Below the pieces are notes generated by a model. It ran no database searches and was not told the origin of the DNA. It saw only the letters and a program-made list of their open reading frames with translations. Both the position numbers and the translations under genes were made by a program. Positions 52,199-60,310 of a DNA stretch of 64,000 nucleotides are shown here, piece after piece. Source of the stretch: Streptomyces sp. SJL17-4 (GTDB lineage Bacteria; Actinomycetota; Actinomycetes; Streptomycetales; Streptomycetaceae); contig NZ_CP104578.1 of assembly GCF_036826855.1 (NCBI RefSeq), positions 6,545,501 through 6,609,500 on the forward strand, written 5' to 3'. Each line of letters opens with the position of its first letter. Positions within the stretch are counted from its first letter, which is position 1.

Positions 52199-53395
52199 TC
52201 AGCGGACCGGTACGGACGCGTCCGGCGTGCCCGTCGCCCGGTCGCGCCCGCGCCGCCCCCGTACCGCGACCGCCGCCGCCCATCCCGTCCCCGCGAGCGC
52301 GAGCAGCGGGGGCAGGACGCGGACGTCGACCAGGGCGACCAGGCCCGCGCCGAGGGCGAGGGCCAGCGCGTTCGGTGCCATGACCAGGGTGTGCGCCGTC
52401 GCCGCCATTCGGCCCACCGCTGTCGCCGGCGCCTCCCGCTGCACGGCCGTCGCGACCGCCACGAGGACCCACGGCATCCCCAGTCCGATCGCCGCGCTCG
52501 CCGCCAGAGCCGTCGCCTCGTACGGCAGCGCCCGTACGCCCACCGCCACCGCGAACAGCGCGAGACCGGCCGCGGCGAGCGTCCGCTCCGGCATCCGGCG
52601 CAGCAGCGGGCCGGTGACCAGGCCCGCGAGGACCGAGCCCCCGCCCTGCACCGCGTAGAGCACACCGGCGTACGCGGGCGCGTGCCCGAGCCCCCGGTCG
52701 ACGACCGCGTAGATCGCGGCCCCGTTCACCCCGGCGAGCAGCATCGTGAACGCGCCCGTCGCGACCAGTGGCCGCAGCACCGGCGAGGCGCGGAGCAGGC
52801 GGGCGCCCTCGGTGGTCTCCCGCCACCAGTGCCCGGACCCCGGCCGCGCCGGGCGCTCCTCCCGTACGGGCATCAGCGCGAAGAGCCCCGCCGCGAGGGC
52901 GAAGCTCGCCGCGTCGAGCAGGGCGACGGTCCCGCCGCCGTACGCGGCGAAGAGGCCGGCCGCCATGAGCGGGGCGATCAGCTTCATCGACTCGTTCGCG
53001 GTCATCCGCAGCCCGTTGAACGTGCCGAGCCGCTTCTCGTCCAAGGCGGTGGCGACCAGGGCCTGTTCCGCCGCCTCGTGGACGGCGCCCTGCGCCCCGT
53101 ACACGACGAGGACGGCGAAGAGCAGCCACACCCGGTCCGCCGAGTCCACCCACAGCAGGACCGGGAGGAGCGCGGCCATCGCCAGGTCGAGGCCGACCAG
53201 GAGCGGCCGCCGCCGCACCCGGTCCGCGAGCGTGCCGAGCAGCGGCCCGAGGAGGACGGGCGCCCAGAGGGCGAAGGCGGTCAGGGCCGCGAGACTGTCG
53301 GAGCCCGTCAGCGACTTGACCCATATCCCGGAGACCAGCCACATCGCCGTCGTACCGAATCCGGACACGACGACACCTGTCAGATACCAGCGCAT
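52199..53395 (-). CDS. MFS transporter
   Basis: The 398-aa protein has about twelve membrane helices and the loop 2-3 motif GPLLGTLADRVRRRPLLVG near residue 51. It resembles drug/macrolide-exporter type MFS proteins. The start MRWYLTGVVVSGFGTTAMW is typical. It ends about 95 nt before the phosphatase gene in the same direction and starts 66 nt after a small membrane protein gene. The substrate is unknown. Confidence 0.88.
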   Translation of the reverse strand: MRWYLTGVVVSGFGTTAMWLVSGIWVKSLTGSDSLAALTAFALWAPVLLGPLLGTLADRVRRRPLLVGLDLAMAALLPVLLWVDSADRVWLLFAVLVVYGAQGAVHEAAEQALVATALDEKRLGTFNGLRMTANESMKLIAPLMAAGLFAAYGGGTVALLDAASFALAAGLFALMPVREERPARPGSGHWWRETTEGARLLRASPVLRPLVATGAFTMLLAGVNGAAIYAVVDRGLGHAPAYAGVLYAVQGGGSVLAGLVTGPLLRRMPERTLAAAGLALFAVAVGVRALPYEATALAASAAIGLGMPWVLVAVATAVQREAPATAVGRMAATAHTLVMAPNALALALGAGLVALVDVRVLPPLLALAGTGWAAAVAVRGRRGRDRATGTPDASVPVR

Positions 53396-53461
53396 GGGCT
53401 CAGGCTGGCGTCTGAGGGGCCTCCGGCGGATCGGTCACATGCCCTAGGGGTGTCGTGTCGA

Positions 53462-53893
53462 TCAGGCCGGGCTCGCGGCGTCCGGCACGGCTCCCCGCTT
53501 CTCGTACCGCAGCGCGGCCCCCGTCACCACCGCGCCCAGGCCCTCCCAGAGGCCCACGCCCAGGAAGCCGGCCGGGGCGCGGCCGGTGACGACGGCGAGG
53601 GTGAAGACGGCGCAGGTGAGGAGCCGGAAGGGCACTGTCCACCGGAAGAAGGGCTTCCAGTCGGCCAGCGCGGCCAGGACGTAGTAGACGCCCATGTTGA
53701 GCGCCGCCATCGAGGAGGCGGTGAGGAAGACGAGCGTGTGGTCGCCGTCCGCGCGCCCGCCGTCGGGCACCGGCTCGAAGCCCATCACCGTGAGCAGCGC
53801 GTCCGGTACGACCAGCCCCACCACGCCCAGAGCGGCGGCGAGCACGCCGAAGACCGCGATCGTCCAGCCGGACAGGGAACGGGGCAGGCGCAC
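53462..53893 (-). CDS. small integral membrane protein, 143 aa
   Basis: There are four predicted helices (about residues 11-34, 55-75, 84-103 and 108-128) and short loops. I do not recognise a named family; it resembles small Streptomyces membrane proteins of unknown function. The ATG at 53893 gives MRLPRSLSGWTIAVFGVLAA. It is transcribed in the same direction as the MFS gene and is possibly cotranscribed with it. Confidence 0.75.
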   Translation of the reverse strand: MRLPRSLSGWTIAVFGVLAAALGVVGLVVPDALLTVMGFEPVPDGGRADGDHTLVFLTASSMAALNMGVYYVLAALADWKPFFRWTVPFRLLTCAVFTLAVVTGRAPAGFLGVGLWEGLGAVVTGAALRYEKRGAVPDAASPA

Positions 53894-53989
53894 GGCGGTC
53901 CTCCGCGAGGTGAGAGCAGGATCAGCGGATCACTGAACGAGATTCGAATGCGCGCTCGGTCGCGAGCGTGACCCTGCATATCGTGTGAC

Positions 53990-54014
53990 GGGCCCCGACG
54001 GCCAATCGGGGCCC
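53990..54014 (-). terminator. hairpin after the penicillin-binding protein gene
   Basis: GGGCCCCGA (53990-53998) pairs with TCGGGGCCC (54006-54014) around a 7-nt loop, 21 nt past the pbp stop on the minus strand. It is a plausible intrinsic terminator. Confidence 0.75.
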
Positions 54015-54035
54015 CCGCCGCATCACTTCACCGCC

Positions 54036-55493
54036 TCACTTCAGCGCCGCGGCCATCATCTTCTGCGCCACCGGCGCCGCCAGACCGTTGCCGCTGACCT
54101 CGGAGCGGGCCGCGCCCGAGTCCTCGATCAGCACCGCGACGGCGACCTGCTTCCCGGGCGTCCCGTCGGAGGGGGCCTTCGCGTACGAGGTGAACCAGGC
54201 GTACGGCGTCTTGCTGTTGTTCTCACCGTGCTGCGCGGTACCCGTCTTGCCACCGACCTCGGCCCCGCTGATGGCCGCGTTGGTGCCGGTGCCCTCCTCG
54301 ACCACGGTCCGCATCGCGCTGCGCAGCTGCTCGGCCGTCGACGAGGAGACGATCCGCTCGCTGTCGCCGTCCTCGAAGGTCGTGAGCGGGTCGCCGTCGG
54401 AGTCGACGACCTCCGACACCATGTGCGGCGCGGCCAGCAGGCCGTCGTTGGCGATCGCCGCCGACACCATCGCCATCTGCAGCGGGGTGGCGGTCACGTC
54501 GAACTGGCCGATGCCGGTCAGCGCCGTCTGCGCCTTGTCCATGTTGGACGGGTAGACGCTCGCGTAGGCGCGGACCGGGACGTCGAGCTCGGCGTCGTTG
54601 AAGCCGAACTTCTCCGCCATCGCCTTCACCTTGTCCTGCCCCAGGTCGGCCGCCATCTTGGCGAAGACGTTGTTGCAGGAGTAGCGGAGGGCGGTGCGGA
54701 TCGTGGCGTTCTCGCAGGGCGCGGAGGCGTTCTCGTTCTTCAGCACGGTCCGGGTGTTCGGCAGGGTGTACGGGTCGGGGCTCTCCGTCGCCGTGTCCAC
54801 CGAGCCGTACAGACCGTCCTCCAGGGCCGCCGCCGCGACCACCAGCTTGAAGGTGGAGCCGGGCGGCAGCGGCTGCCGTAGGGCCCGGTTGACCAGCGGC
54901 TTGTCCTCGTCGGTGGTCAGCGCCTGCCAGGCGTCGCCGTCCGAGGTCCCGGCGATCCTCGACGGGTCGTAGGACGGGGTGGAGACCATCGCGAGGATCC
55001 GGCCGGTGGCCGGGTCGACGGCGACGGCCGCGCCCTTCGTGTCCCCGAGCGCCCGGTAGGCGGCCTTCTGCACGGCCGGGTCGATCGTGGTGACGACCGT
55101 GCCCGGCTGCTGCTGCTTGCGGGTGAGGGCGTCGAGCGGGTTCTTCAGCCGGTCGTCGGTGCCGTCGAGGACGTCGGAGTAGATGCCCTCCAGCTGGGTG
55201 GCCCCGTACGCCTGCGAGCTGTATCCGGTCACCGCCGCGTACAGCTCGCCGTCCGTGTACGTACGGCGGTACTCGAGGTCCGTTCCCTCCGTCTTCTTCG
55301 AGCCGGTGACCGGCGAACCGGCCACGACGATGTTCCCGAGCGGCTGCGCGTACTGCGCGATCGTCTTCCGCCGGTTCTTCTTGTCGTCCGCGAGCGCCTT
55401 CCCCTCGTACGCCTGCACCCAGGTGGCCCGGCCCAGCAGGGCGAGCACCAGGAGCAGCACGAAGACCGAGGTGCGCCTGATCGTCTTGTTCAT
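54036..55493 (-). CDS. pbpA: penicillin-binding protein (class B transpeptidase, PbpA-like)
   Basis: The 485-aa protein has an N-terminal membrane anchor (about residues 8-27), a dimerisation region and a transpeptidase domain. The three active-site motifs are present: S-x-x-K in PPGSTFKLV near 209, S-x-N as SCN in RYSCNNVFAKMA near 268 and K-T-G in GGKTGTAQHG near 413. It matches the PBP2-type transpeptidase of actinomycetes that cross-links peptidoglycan at the septum or tip. It is not next to rodA/ftsW here, so it may be a secondary copy. Confidence 0.92.
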   Translation of the reverse strand: MNKTIRRTSVFVLLLVLALLGRATWVQAYEGKALADDKKNRRKTIAQYAQPLGNIVVAGSPVTGSKKTEGTDLEYRRTYTDGELYAAVTGYSSQAYGATQLEGIYSDVLDGTDDRLKNPLDALTRKQQQPGTVVTTIDPAVQKAAYRALGDTKGAAVAVDPATGRILAMVSTPSYDPSRIAGTSDGDAWQALTTDEDKPLVNRALRQPLPPGSTFKLVVAAAALEDGLYGSVDTATESPDPYTLPNTRTVLKNENASAPCENATIRTALRYSCNNVFAKMAADLGQDKVKAMAEKFGFNDAELDVPVRAYASVYPSNMDKAQTALTGIGQFDVTATPLQMAMVSAAIANDGLLAAPHMVSEVVDSDGDPLTTFEDGDSERIVSSSTAEQLRSAMRTVVEEGTGTNAAISGAEVGGKTGTAQHGENNSKTPYAWFTSYAKAPSDGTPGKQVAVAVLIEDSGAARSEVSGNGLAAPVAQKMMAAALK

Positions 55494-55621
55494 CGCACTT
55501 GGGGGGACGAACGAGCCGATGGGGGACGTTCCAGAGGTGGCCGGTTTCTCAGCGAACCTTCATGCGGGGCGGACCGTCGTGTGGCCGCCGTCACCCGCCG
55601 GACGAAACGCGCCGGCCGCCG

Positions 55622-56281
55622 TCACCCCGTCCGTACGAACCCCGACTCGTACGCCAGGATCACCGCCTGCGTGCGGTCGCGGGCGCCCGACTTCGCCAGG
55701 ACCGACGCCACGTGCGTCTTGACCGTCGCCGCGCCGACGCCCATCCGGCCCGCGATCTCCGCGTTCGTGAGGCCCGTCGCCACCAGGCGCAGCACCTCCG
55801 CCTCCCGCTCGGTGAGCCGCGCCACCCAGGGCGGCGCCACCGGCGGGCGGTTGCGGGCGTGCTCGGCGGCCAGGCCCCGTACCGCCGCCGGGTAGAGCAG
55901 CGAGTCGCTCCGGGCGACCAGCCGGACCGCGCTCACCAGCTCCTCCGCCGCCGCCCGCTTGAGGACGAAGCCGGCCGCGCCGACGCGCAGCGCGTCGTAC
56001 ACGTACGCGTCGTTCTCGAAGGTGGTCACCACCACGATCCGGGGCGGTTCCGCCATCCCCGCGAGGATCTGCTCGGTGGCCCGGATCCCGTCGATCTCCG
56101 GCATCCGGACGTCCATGAGGACGACGTCCGGCCGCTCGGCCCGCACCACCGACACCGCCTCGGCCCCGGTGGACGCCTCGCCGACGACCTCCAGGTCGGG
56201 CTCCGCGTCGAGGATGACCCGCAGGGCCGTCCGCACCATCCGCTCGTCGTCGGCGAGCACGATCCTCAGGGGGGCGCTCAT
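55622..56281 (-). CDS. LuxR/NarL-family response regulator
   Basis: The 219-aa regulator has a receiver domain (residues 1-120: acidic DDE near 11-13, the phosphorylated Asp in VVLMDVRMPEIDG near 54-58, Lys in FVLKRAAAEEL near 107) and a LuxR helix-turn-helix (LTEREAEVLRLVATGLTNAEIA near 155 and TVKTHVASVLAKSGARDR). It is coupled by ATGA to the upstream histidine kinase. The target genes are unknown; the neighbouring membrane protein is a candidate. Confidence 0.93.
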   Translation of the reverse strand: MSAPLRIVLADDERMVRTALRVILDAEPDLEVVGEASTGAEAVSVVRAERPDVVLMDVRMPEIDGIRATEQILAGMAEPPRIVVVTTFENDAYVYDALRVGAAGFVLKRAAAEELVSAVRLVARSDSLLYPAAVRGLAAEHARNRPPVAPPWVARLTEREAEVLRLVATGLTNAEIAGRMGVGAATVKTHVASVLAKSGARDRTQAVILAYESGFVRTG

Positions 56282-57573
56282 CGGGGGATCCTGACCACGA
56301 GGCGCCAGACGCCGTCCGCCGCGCCGGCCTCGGCGGTGCCGCCGAGCAGCCGGGCCCGTTCCGCGATCCCGCGCAGGCCGCGCCCGCCGTTCGGGCGGAC
56401 GACCGGCGGCCGCGCGGGCAGGGGGTTCTCCATGGTGATCTCCAACTCCTCGGTACGGGCATCGAGCCGTACGGTCACGGGCTCCCCGCCCGCGTGCCGG
56501 GCCGCGTTCGTCAGCCCTTCCTGAACGATCCGGTACGCCTCGCGGGACAGCGCCTCCCGTACGGGGGCCAGGTCGCCGGAGACGGTCAGCGCCACCTTCG
56601 GTCCCGCGCCCCGCACCAGGGCCTCCAGGGCGTCGAGCCCCGGCCCCGGGCCGGGCGCCGAGCCCGCCCCGGCCCCGTCGCGGGCGTCCTCGTCGTGCCG
56701 CAGCAGCCCGAGGACCCAGTCCAGCTCGCCGACCGTGCGCCGGGTGGTCTCCTCGATCGCGGTCAGCGCCTCCCGGACGAACGCCAGGTCCGCCCCCTCG
56801 CCACCGTCCAGGACCCGGCGGGCGGCGCCCGCCTGGAGGGTGACCGCGCTCAGCGCGTGACCGACCGAGTCGTGCAGCTCCCGGGCCAGCCGGTTGCGGG
56901 ACTCCGCCTCCGCCGCGCGCCGCTCGGCCGCGGCGAGCCGGTCCGCCGGGCTCGGCCCGAGCAGCCGCGGCGCCTCCCGGGCGAGCAGAGCCCCGGTCGC
57001 GGCGGCCACGGCGGCGAGCGCGAGCAGCATCAGGAGCCCCGCCGGGATCGCGGCCCAGCTCCACCAGGGCCGGTCGAGTCCCCAGAGCCGGCCGAGTTCC
57101 GACTCCCGCAGCGACGGGGAGAACGGCAGCGCCAGCACGGTCACCGCGAACGGCGGAAGCGCCAGGGTCGCCCCGCTGATCAGCGCCCCGGCGCCCAGGT
57201 GCAGCGTGAACCAGCCGGCCGTCCGGGCCTTCGCCTCCCGGCCCTGGGCGGGGCCGTCCGCGAACCGGTCCGCCGGCACCCCGCACAGCGCCCGCGCCGC
57301 CGCCACCGACATCGGCCGGGCCAGCGGGAACAGCGCGGCGACCGCGACCAGCGGCAGCCCCACCGCGTACGCCCCGAACTGCACCGCGAGGCTCCCGGTG
57401 AACAGGCCGCCCGCGCCGAACAACATCGCCACGACCACGGAACCGACCATCCAGAACGGCATGAACAGCGCGCCGCCCACGATCAGATGGAGCCAGCGCC
57501 GCCGGGCCCGCTGCCCGAGGAGGGCGACCGCGAGGCCGGCGACCGCGGGACGGGAGGGCGCGTACCGCCTCAC
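56278..57573 (-). CDS. sensor histidine kinase (HisKA_3)
   Basis: The 431-aa kinase has about five membrane helices in its first 200 residues, a short coiled region, then the HisKA_3 H-box RELHDSVGHALSAVTLQAGAA near 245 and a degenerate-spaced ATPase with VQEGLTNAARHAGG near 350 (N-box) and GGRGLRGIAERARLLGG near 398 (G-box). GTG 57573 overlaps the stop of the preceding membrane gene. It works with the response regulator downstream. Confidence 0.92.
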   Translation of the reverse strand: MRRYAPSRPAVAGLAVALLGQRARRRWLHLIVGGALFMPFWMVGSVVVAMLFGAGGLFTGSLAVQFGAYAVGLPLVAVAALFPLARPMSVAAARALCGVPADRFADGPAQGREAKARTAGWFTLHLGAGALISGATLALPPFAVTVLALPFSPSLRESELGRLWGLDRPWWSWAAIPAGLLMLLALAAVAAATGALLAREAPRLLGPSPADRLAAAERRAAEAESRNRLARELHDSVGHALSAVTLQAGAARRVLDGGEGADLAFVREALTAIEETTRRTVGELDWVLGLLRHDEDARDGAGAGSAPGPGPGLDALEALVRGAGPKVALTVSGDLAPVREALSREAYRIVQEGLTNAARHAGGEPVTVRLDARTEELEITMENPLPARPPVVRPNGGRGLRGIAERARLLGGTAEAGAADGVWRLVVRIPR

Positions 57574-58577
57574 GCCTCGGTGCTCCGCCGCCGCAGGACC
57601 GCGGCCAGACAGGCGGCGAGGAGGAGACCGGTGATCATTTCGCCAGCGTAGGTCAGCTGCGACAGGCCCGTGAGCCGCTTGGCGGGATCCGTGTCCGGCA
57701 TCAGCGCGACCAGCGACATGTAGGCGCCCCAGCAGCCCGCCATGCCCGAGCCGGTCCAGGCCAGGGCGGCGACGGTACGGGTCTTCAGTGCGGCGGGCCG
57801 GCGCAGGACGAGGAGGAGGGTGGCGGTCACGGCGAGGACGAGGAAGACGATCCACTGGGCTTCCAGGACGGTGAAGTCGGCGTCGCGGTCGGCGATCTGC
57901 CGGGGAGACAGGCCCTCGGTCCCGCCGGACAGCCACATCGTGTGGACCGTGAGGGGGACGAGCGCGACCGCGCCGGCGGCCAGGGCGGTGGCCCGTACGC
58001 CCCGCCCGGCGGTACGGGCGGACAGGTCACCGAGGCGGCCGCGCAGGAGCCGGCCCCAACGGTCGCGCGCGTACAGCGCGAAAAGGGTTCCGAGGGAGAG
58101 GCCCTGGAGGATGAAGCCGCCGTAGACGACGGCGAACACCCAGGAGTGCAGGAAGGGTTCGGAGGGCGCCGCGGCCGCCTCGTCGCCGCTGAGGGCCGCG
58201 ACCGCCAGCTGGATCGGGTAACCGGTCATGATCGGGGCGAGCAGCCCGGTCGCCGCCCACATCGGGAGCGCCAGGAGCCAGGCGGGCACCCGCCGGCCCC
58301 AGGGCTGGGTGAGGAGCAGGGCGAGGACGACCACGAGGGCGTCGGCCACCACCGAGACGGAGTTGCCGACGATCAGCAGCTGCCGGTGTTCCAGGAGCAC
58401 GCTCCCGGCGGGGATGCCGATCTCGCTGCCCGCCACCCAGGCGATCTTGATCGAGATGTACGGGACGCACGCGAGGATCGCGAGCAGGCGCAGGGCCCGA
58501 CGGGCGGGGCCGGCGCGGCCCTCGGTGCGGGGCGCGGGAGAGGGCGCGGGGGAGCGGAGGAGCTCGGTCTCGGTCAT
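57570..58577 (-). CDS. multi-pass membrane protein of the two-component operon, 335 aa
   Basis: There are about eight helices (for example LLAILACVPYISIKIAWVAG near 32, VVVLALLL near 75, VTATLLLVLRR near 255) and no known catalytic motif. It is translationally coupled to the histidine kinase (GTGA), so it is probably a target or an accessory sensor of the two-component system. ATG 58577 (MTETELLRSP) is preferred; 58622 adds 15 residues. The family is not recognised. Confidence 0.8.
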   Translation of the reverse strand: MTETELLRSPAPSPAPRTEGRAGPARRALRLLAILACVPYISIKIAWVAGSEIGIPAGSVLLEHRQLLIVGNSVSVVADALVVVLALLLTQPWGRRVPAWLLALPMWAATGLLAPIMTGYPIQLAVAALSGDEAAAAPSEPFLHSWVFAVVYGGFILQGLSLGTLFALYARDRWGRLLRGRLGDLSARTAGRGVRATALAAGAVALVPLTVHTMWLSGGTEGLSPRQIADRDADFTVLEAQWIVFLVLAVTATLLLVLRRPAALKTRTVAALAWTGSGMAGCWGAYMSLVALMPDTDPAKRLTGLSQLTYAGEMITGLLLAACLAAVLRRRSTEA

Positions 58578-58786
58578 GGCTCCAGGCTCGTACGGGGAGG
58601 GCGGGAGCCACGTCCTGCCCACCGGTGATCCGCCTCCGCCGCACGGGGGAGACGGGGTCGGCCGAAAGGGCCGTGGGAGGCGGAGGCCGGCCGAGGGGCG
58701 CGCGCGTCGGGCGCAAGAATTGACCCACGTTCTTCTGGATAAATTGCACCCTTCGCGGGGGTCAATGGCCCTCTAGGGTAGTGATC

Positions 58787-59284
58787 ATGAACGAGAACGC
58801 GCCCTTCGCCCCGCTCCTGACCCGCGCCGCCACCGCCGAGACCACGGCGGACCCCAGCAGCGTCATGACCCTCCTCGCCGACTCCGACACCACCGGCGGT
58901 CAGCTCACCAGCTACCGCTCCACCTTCGCCGAGGGAGCCGTCGGTGCCCCGGCGCACTTCCACACCAAGGCGTCGGAGATGTTCTACGTGCTCGACGGCT
59001 CGCTCCAGGTCCTCGTCGGCGAGGAGCTGTCCGTCCTGGAGAAGGGCGATTTCCTGCTCGTCCCGCCGCGCACCGCGCACGCCTTCGCGGCCGCGCCCGG
59101 CGCCGAGGCCGACGTCCTCTTCGTCTTCACGCCCGGCATGGCCCGCTTCGACTACCTGCGTCTGCTCGGCCGGGTCATGCGGGGCGAGGCGAGCTTCGAG
59201 GAGATCAAGGCGTCCTCGGAGCAGTACGACAACCACTACGTGGACAGCCCGGTCTGGCAGCAGGCGCTCGCCGAGCGCGGCTGA
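58787..59284 (+). CDS. cupin domain protein
   Basis: The 165-aa protein has a single cupin barrel: cupin motif 1 in PAHFHTKASEMFYVLDGSLQV near residue 55 (two His and one Glu as metal ligands) and motif 2 in FLLVPPRTAHAF near 92 (His). Its function is unknown; metal-dependent dioxygenase, isomerase or sensor roles are all found in the fold. ATG 58787 has AGGG about 8 nt upstream; GTG 58781 is the alternative. It ends inside a tandem-repeat tract. Confidence 0.87.
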   Translation: MNENAPFAPLLTRAATAETTADPSSVMTLLADSDTTGGQLTSYRSTFAEGAVGAPAHFHTKASEMFYVLDGSLQVLVGEELSVLEKGDFLLVPPRTAHAFAAAPGAEADVLFVFTPGMARFDYLRLLGRVMRGEASFEEIKASSEQYDNHYVDSPVWQQALAERG

Positions 59285-59403
59285 CCCTCCGGGCCCCAGA
59301 GGTGGTGGCTGACCCCTCCCGTGGCTCAGAGGTGGCGGGCTGACCCCTTCCCGTGGCTCGGAGGTGGCGGGCTGACCCCTTCCCGGGGCTCAGAGGCGGC
59401 GGG
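59281..59403. repeat. four approximately 32-bp tandem repeats at a convergent junction
   Basis: Units beginning CTGACCC and ending GGTGGCGGG start at 59281, 59309, 59340 and 59372 (28, 31, 32 and 32 bp). The array runs from the cupin stop codon to the last codons of the IclR gene, so the fourth copy encodes the IclR C-terminus. Copies 3 and 4 are nearly identical. It is not a CRISPR, because there are no spacers. Confidence 0.9.
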
Positions 59404-60160
59404 TCGCCAGCGTCAGCCGGTCCCGCGCGTCGAAGAGCGCGTCCTTGATCATCTGCTCGTGGGCCGGGGTGAGCCGCGCCACCGGCACCGAGCAGCTGAT
59501 CGCGTCCCTCGCCGGGGTCCGGTAGGGGATGGCGACGCCGAAGCAGCGCAGCCCCAGCGTGTTCTCCTCGCGGTCCACCGAGATGCCCTGCTCGCGGATG
59601 ACGCGCAGTTCCTCGATGAGCTGCTCGCGGTCGGTGATGGTGTGCTCGGTCAGCGCCGGGAGGGTCTCCGGGAGCAGCTTGCGCACCTGGTCGTCGGTGT
59701 GGGTGGCGAGCAGCGCCTTGCCCAGCGAGGTCGAGTGCGCGGGCAGCCGGCGCCCGACGCGGGTGAACGGCCGCAGGTAGTGCTGGGACTGACGGGTCGC
59801 CAGATAGACCACGTTGGTCCCGTCGAGCCGTGCCAGGTGGATGGTCTCGGTGGTGTCGTCGGAGAGCCGGTCCAGGGTGGGCCGGGAGGCGGCCACCACC
59901 TCGTCGCCGTCGATGTACGAGGTGCCGACGAGCAGCGCCCGTACGCCGATGCCGTACCGCGTGCCGGTCGCGTCGGTCTCCACCCAGCCCAGCTCGACCA
60001 GGGTGCGCAGCAGCATGTACAGGCTGGACTTGGGGTAGCCGACGGCCTCCTGGACGGCGGCGAGCGAATGCATCCCCGGGCGTCCGGCGAAGTACTCGAG
60101 CAGCTCCACGGTCCGCACCGCGGACTTCACCTGCGCTCCGCCCGCGTCGGCAGTCGCCAT
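59390..60160 (-). CDS. IclR family transcriptional regulator
   Basis: The 256-aa regulator has an N-terminal winged helix (residues 10-70: VRTVELLEYFAGRPGMHSLA, VGYPKSSLYMLLRTLVELGWV) and a C-terminal effector domain (about 80-250; VYLATRQSQHYLRPFTRVGRRLPAHSTSLGKALLA). It diverges from the dioxovalerate dehydrogenase gene, with two tandem inverted repeats in the shared promoter. By analogy with other IclR regulators of sugar-acid catabolism it likely responds to a pathway intermediate. Confidence 0.92.
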   Translation of the reverse strand: MATADAGGAQVKSAVRTVELLEYFAGRPGMHSLAAVQEAVGYPKSSLYMLLRTLVELGWVETDATGTRYGIGVRALLVGTSYIDGDEVVAASRPTLDRLSDDTTETIHLARLDGTNVVYLATRQSQHYLRPFTRVGRRLPAHSTSLGKALLATHTDDQVRKLLPETLPALTEHTITDREQLIEELRVIREQGISVDREENTLGLRCFGVAIPYRTPARDAISCSVPVARLTPAHEQMIKDALFDARDRLTLATRRL

Positions 60161-60263
60161 GACCCTCGCCCCTTTTCCGTCCTGCGGTCTTCCCCTGCCC
60201 GGTGGCCGGACAGAGCCCCTTGTGGAGACGGCCGGGCCGTCCCTAGAGTCCCGTACGGATGGC

Positions 60264-60298
60264 GTTCATCTACGGGAACTGTGTTCAGAATAGCGAAC
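60264..60298. promoter_or_regulatory. tandem GTTC-N8-GAAC operators, probable IclR sites
   Basis: GTTC (60264-60267) and GAAC (60276-60279), then GTTC (60283-60286) and GAAC (60295-60298), have the same N8 spacing and lie 19 bp apart, about two helical turns. The second extends to TGTTC-N8-GAACA. They sit just upstream of the dehydrogenase start in the gap divergent from the IclR gene. Confidence 0.7.
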
Positions 60299-60310
60299 AG
60301 GGGCGTGGCA

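Noticed and set aside
58715..58750. Promoter built on TTGACC at about 58719 upstream of the cupin gene
   Set aside because: At 17-18 nt spacing the downstream hexamer is poor (ATTGCA-like), and the better GATAAA lies too close, so I do not call it.
59281..59403. CRISPR-like array
   Set aside because: The repeats are directly adjacent with no unique spacers, and no cas genes are present.
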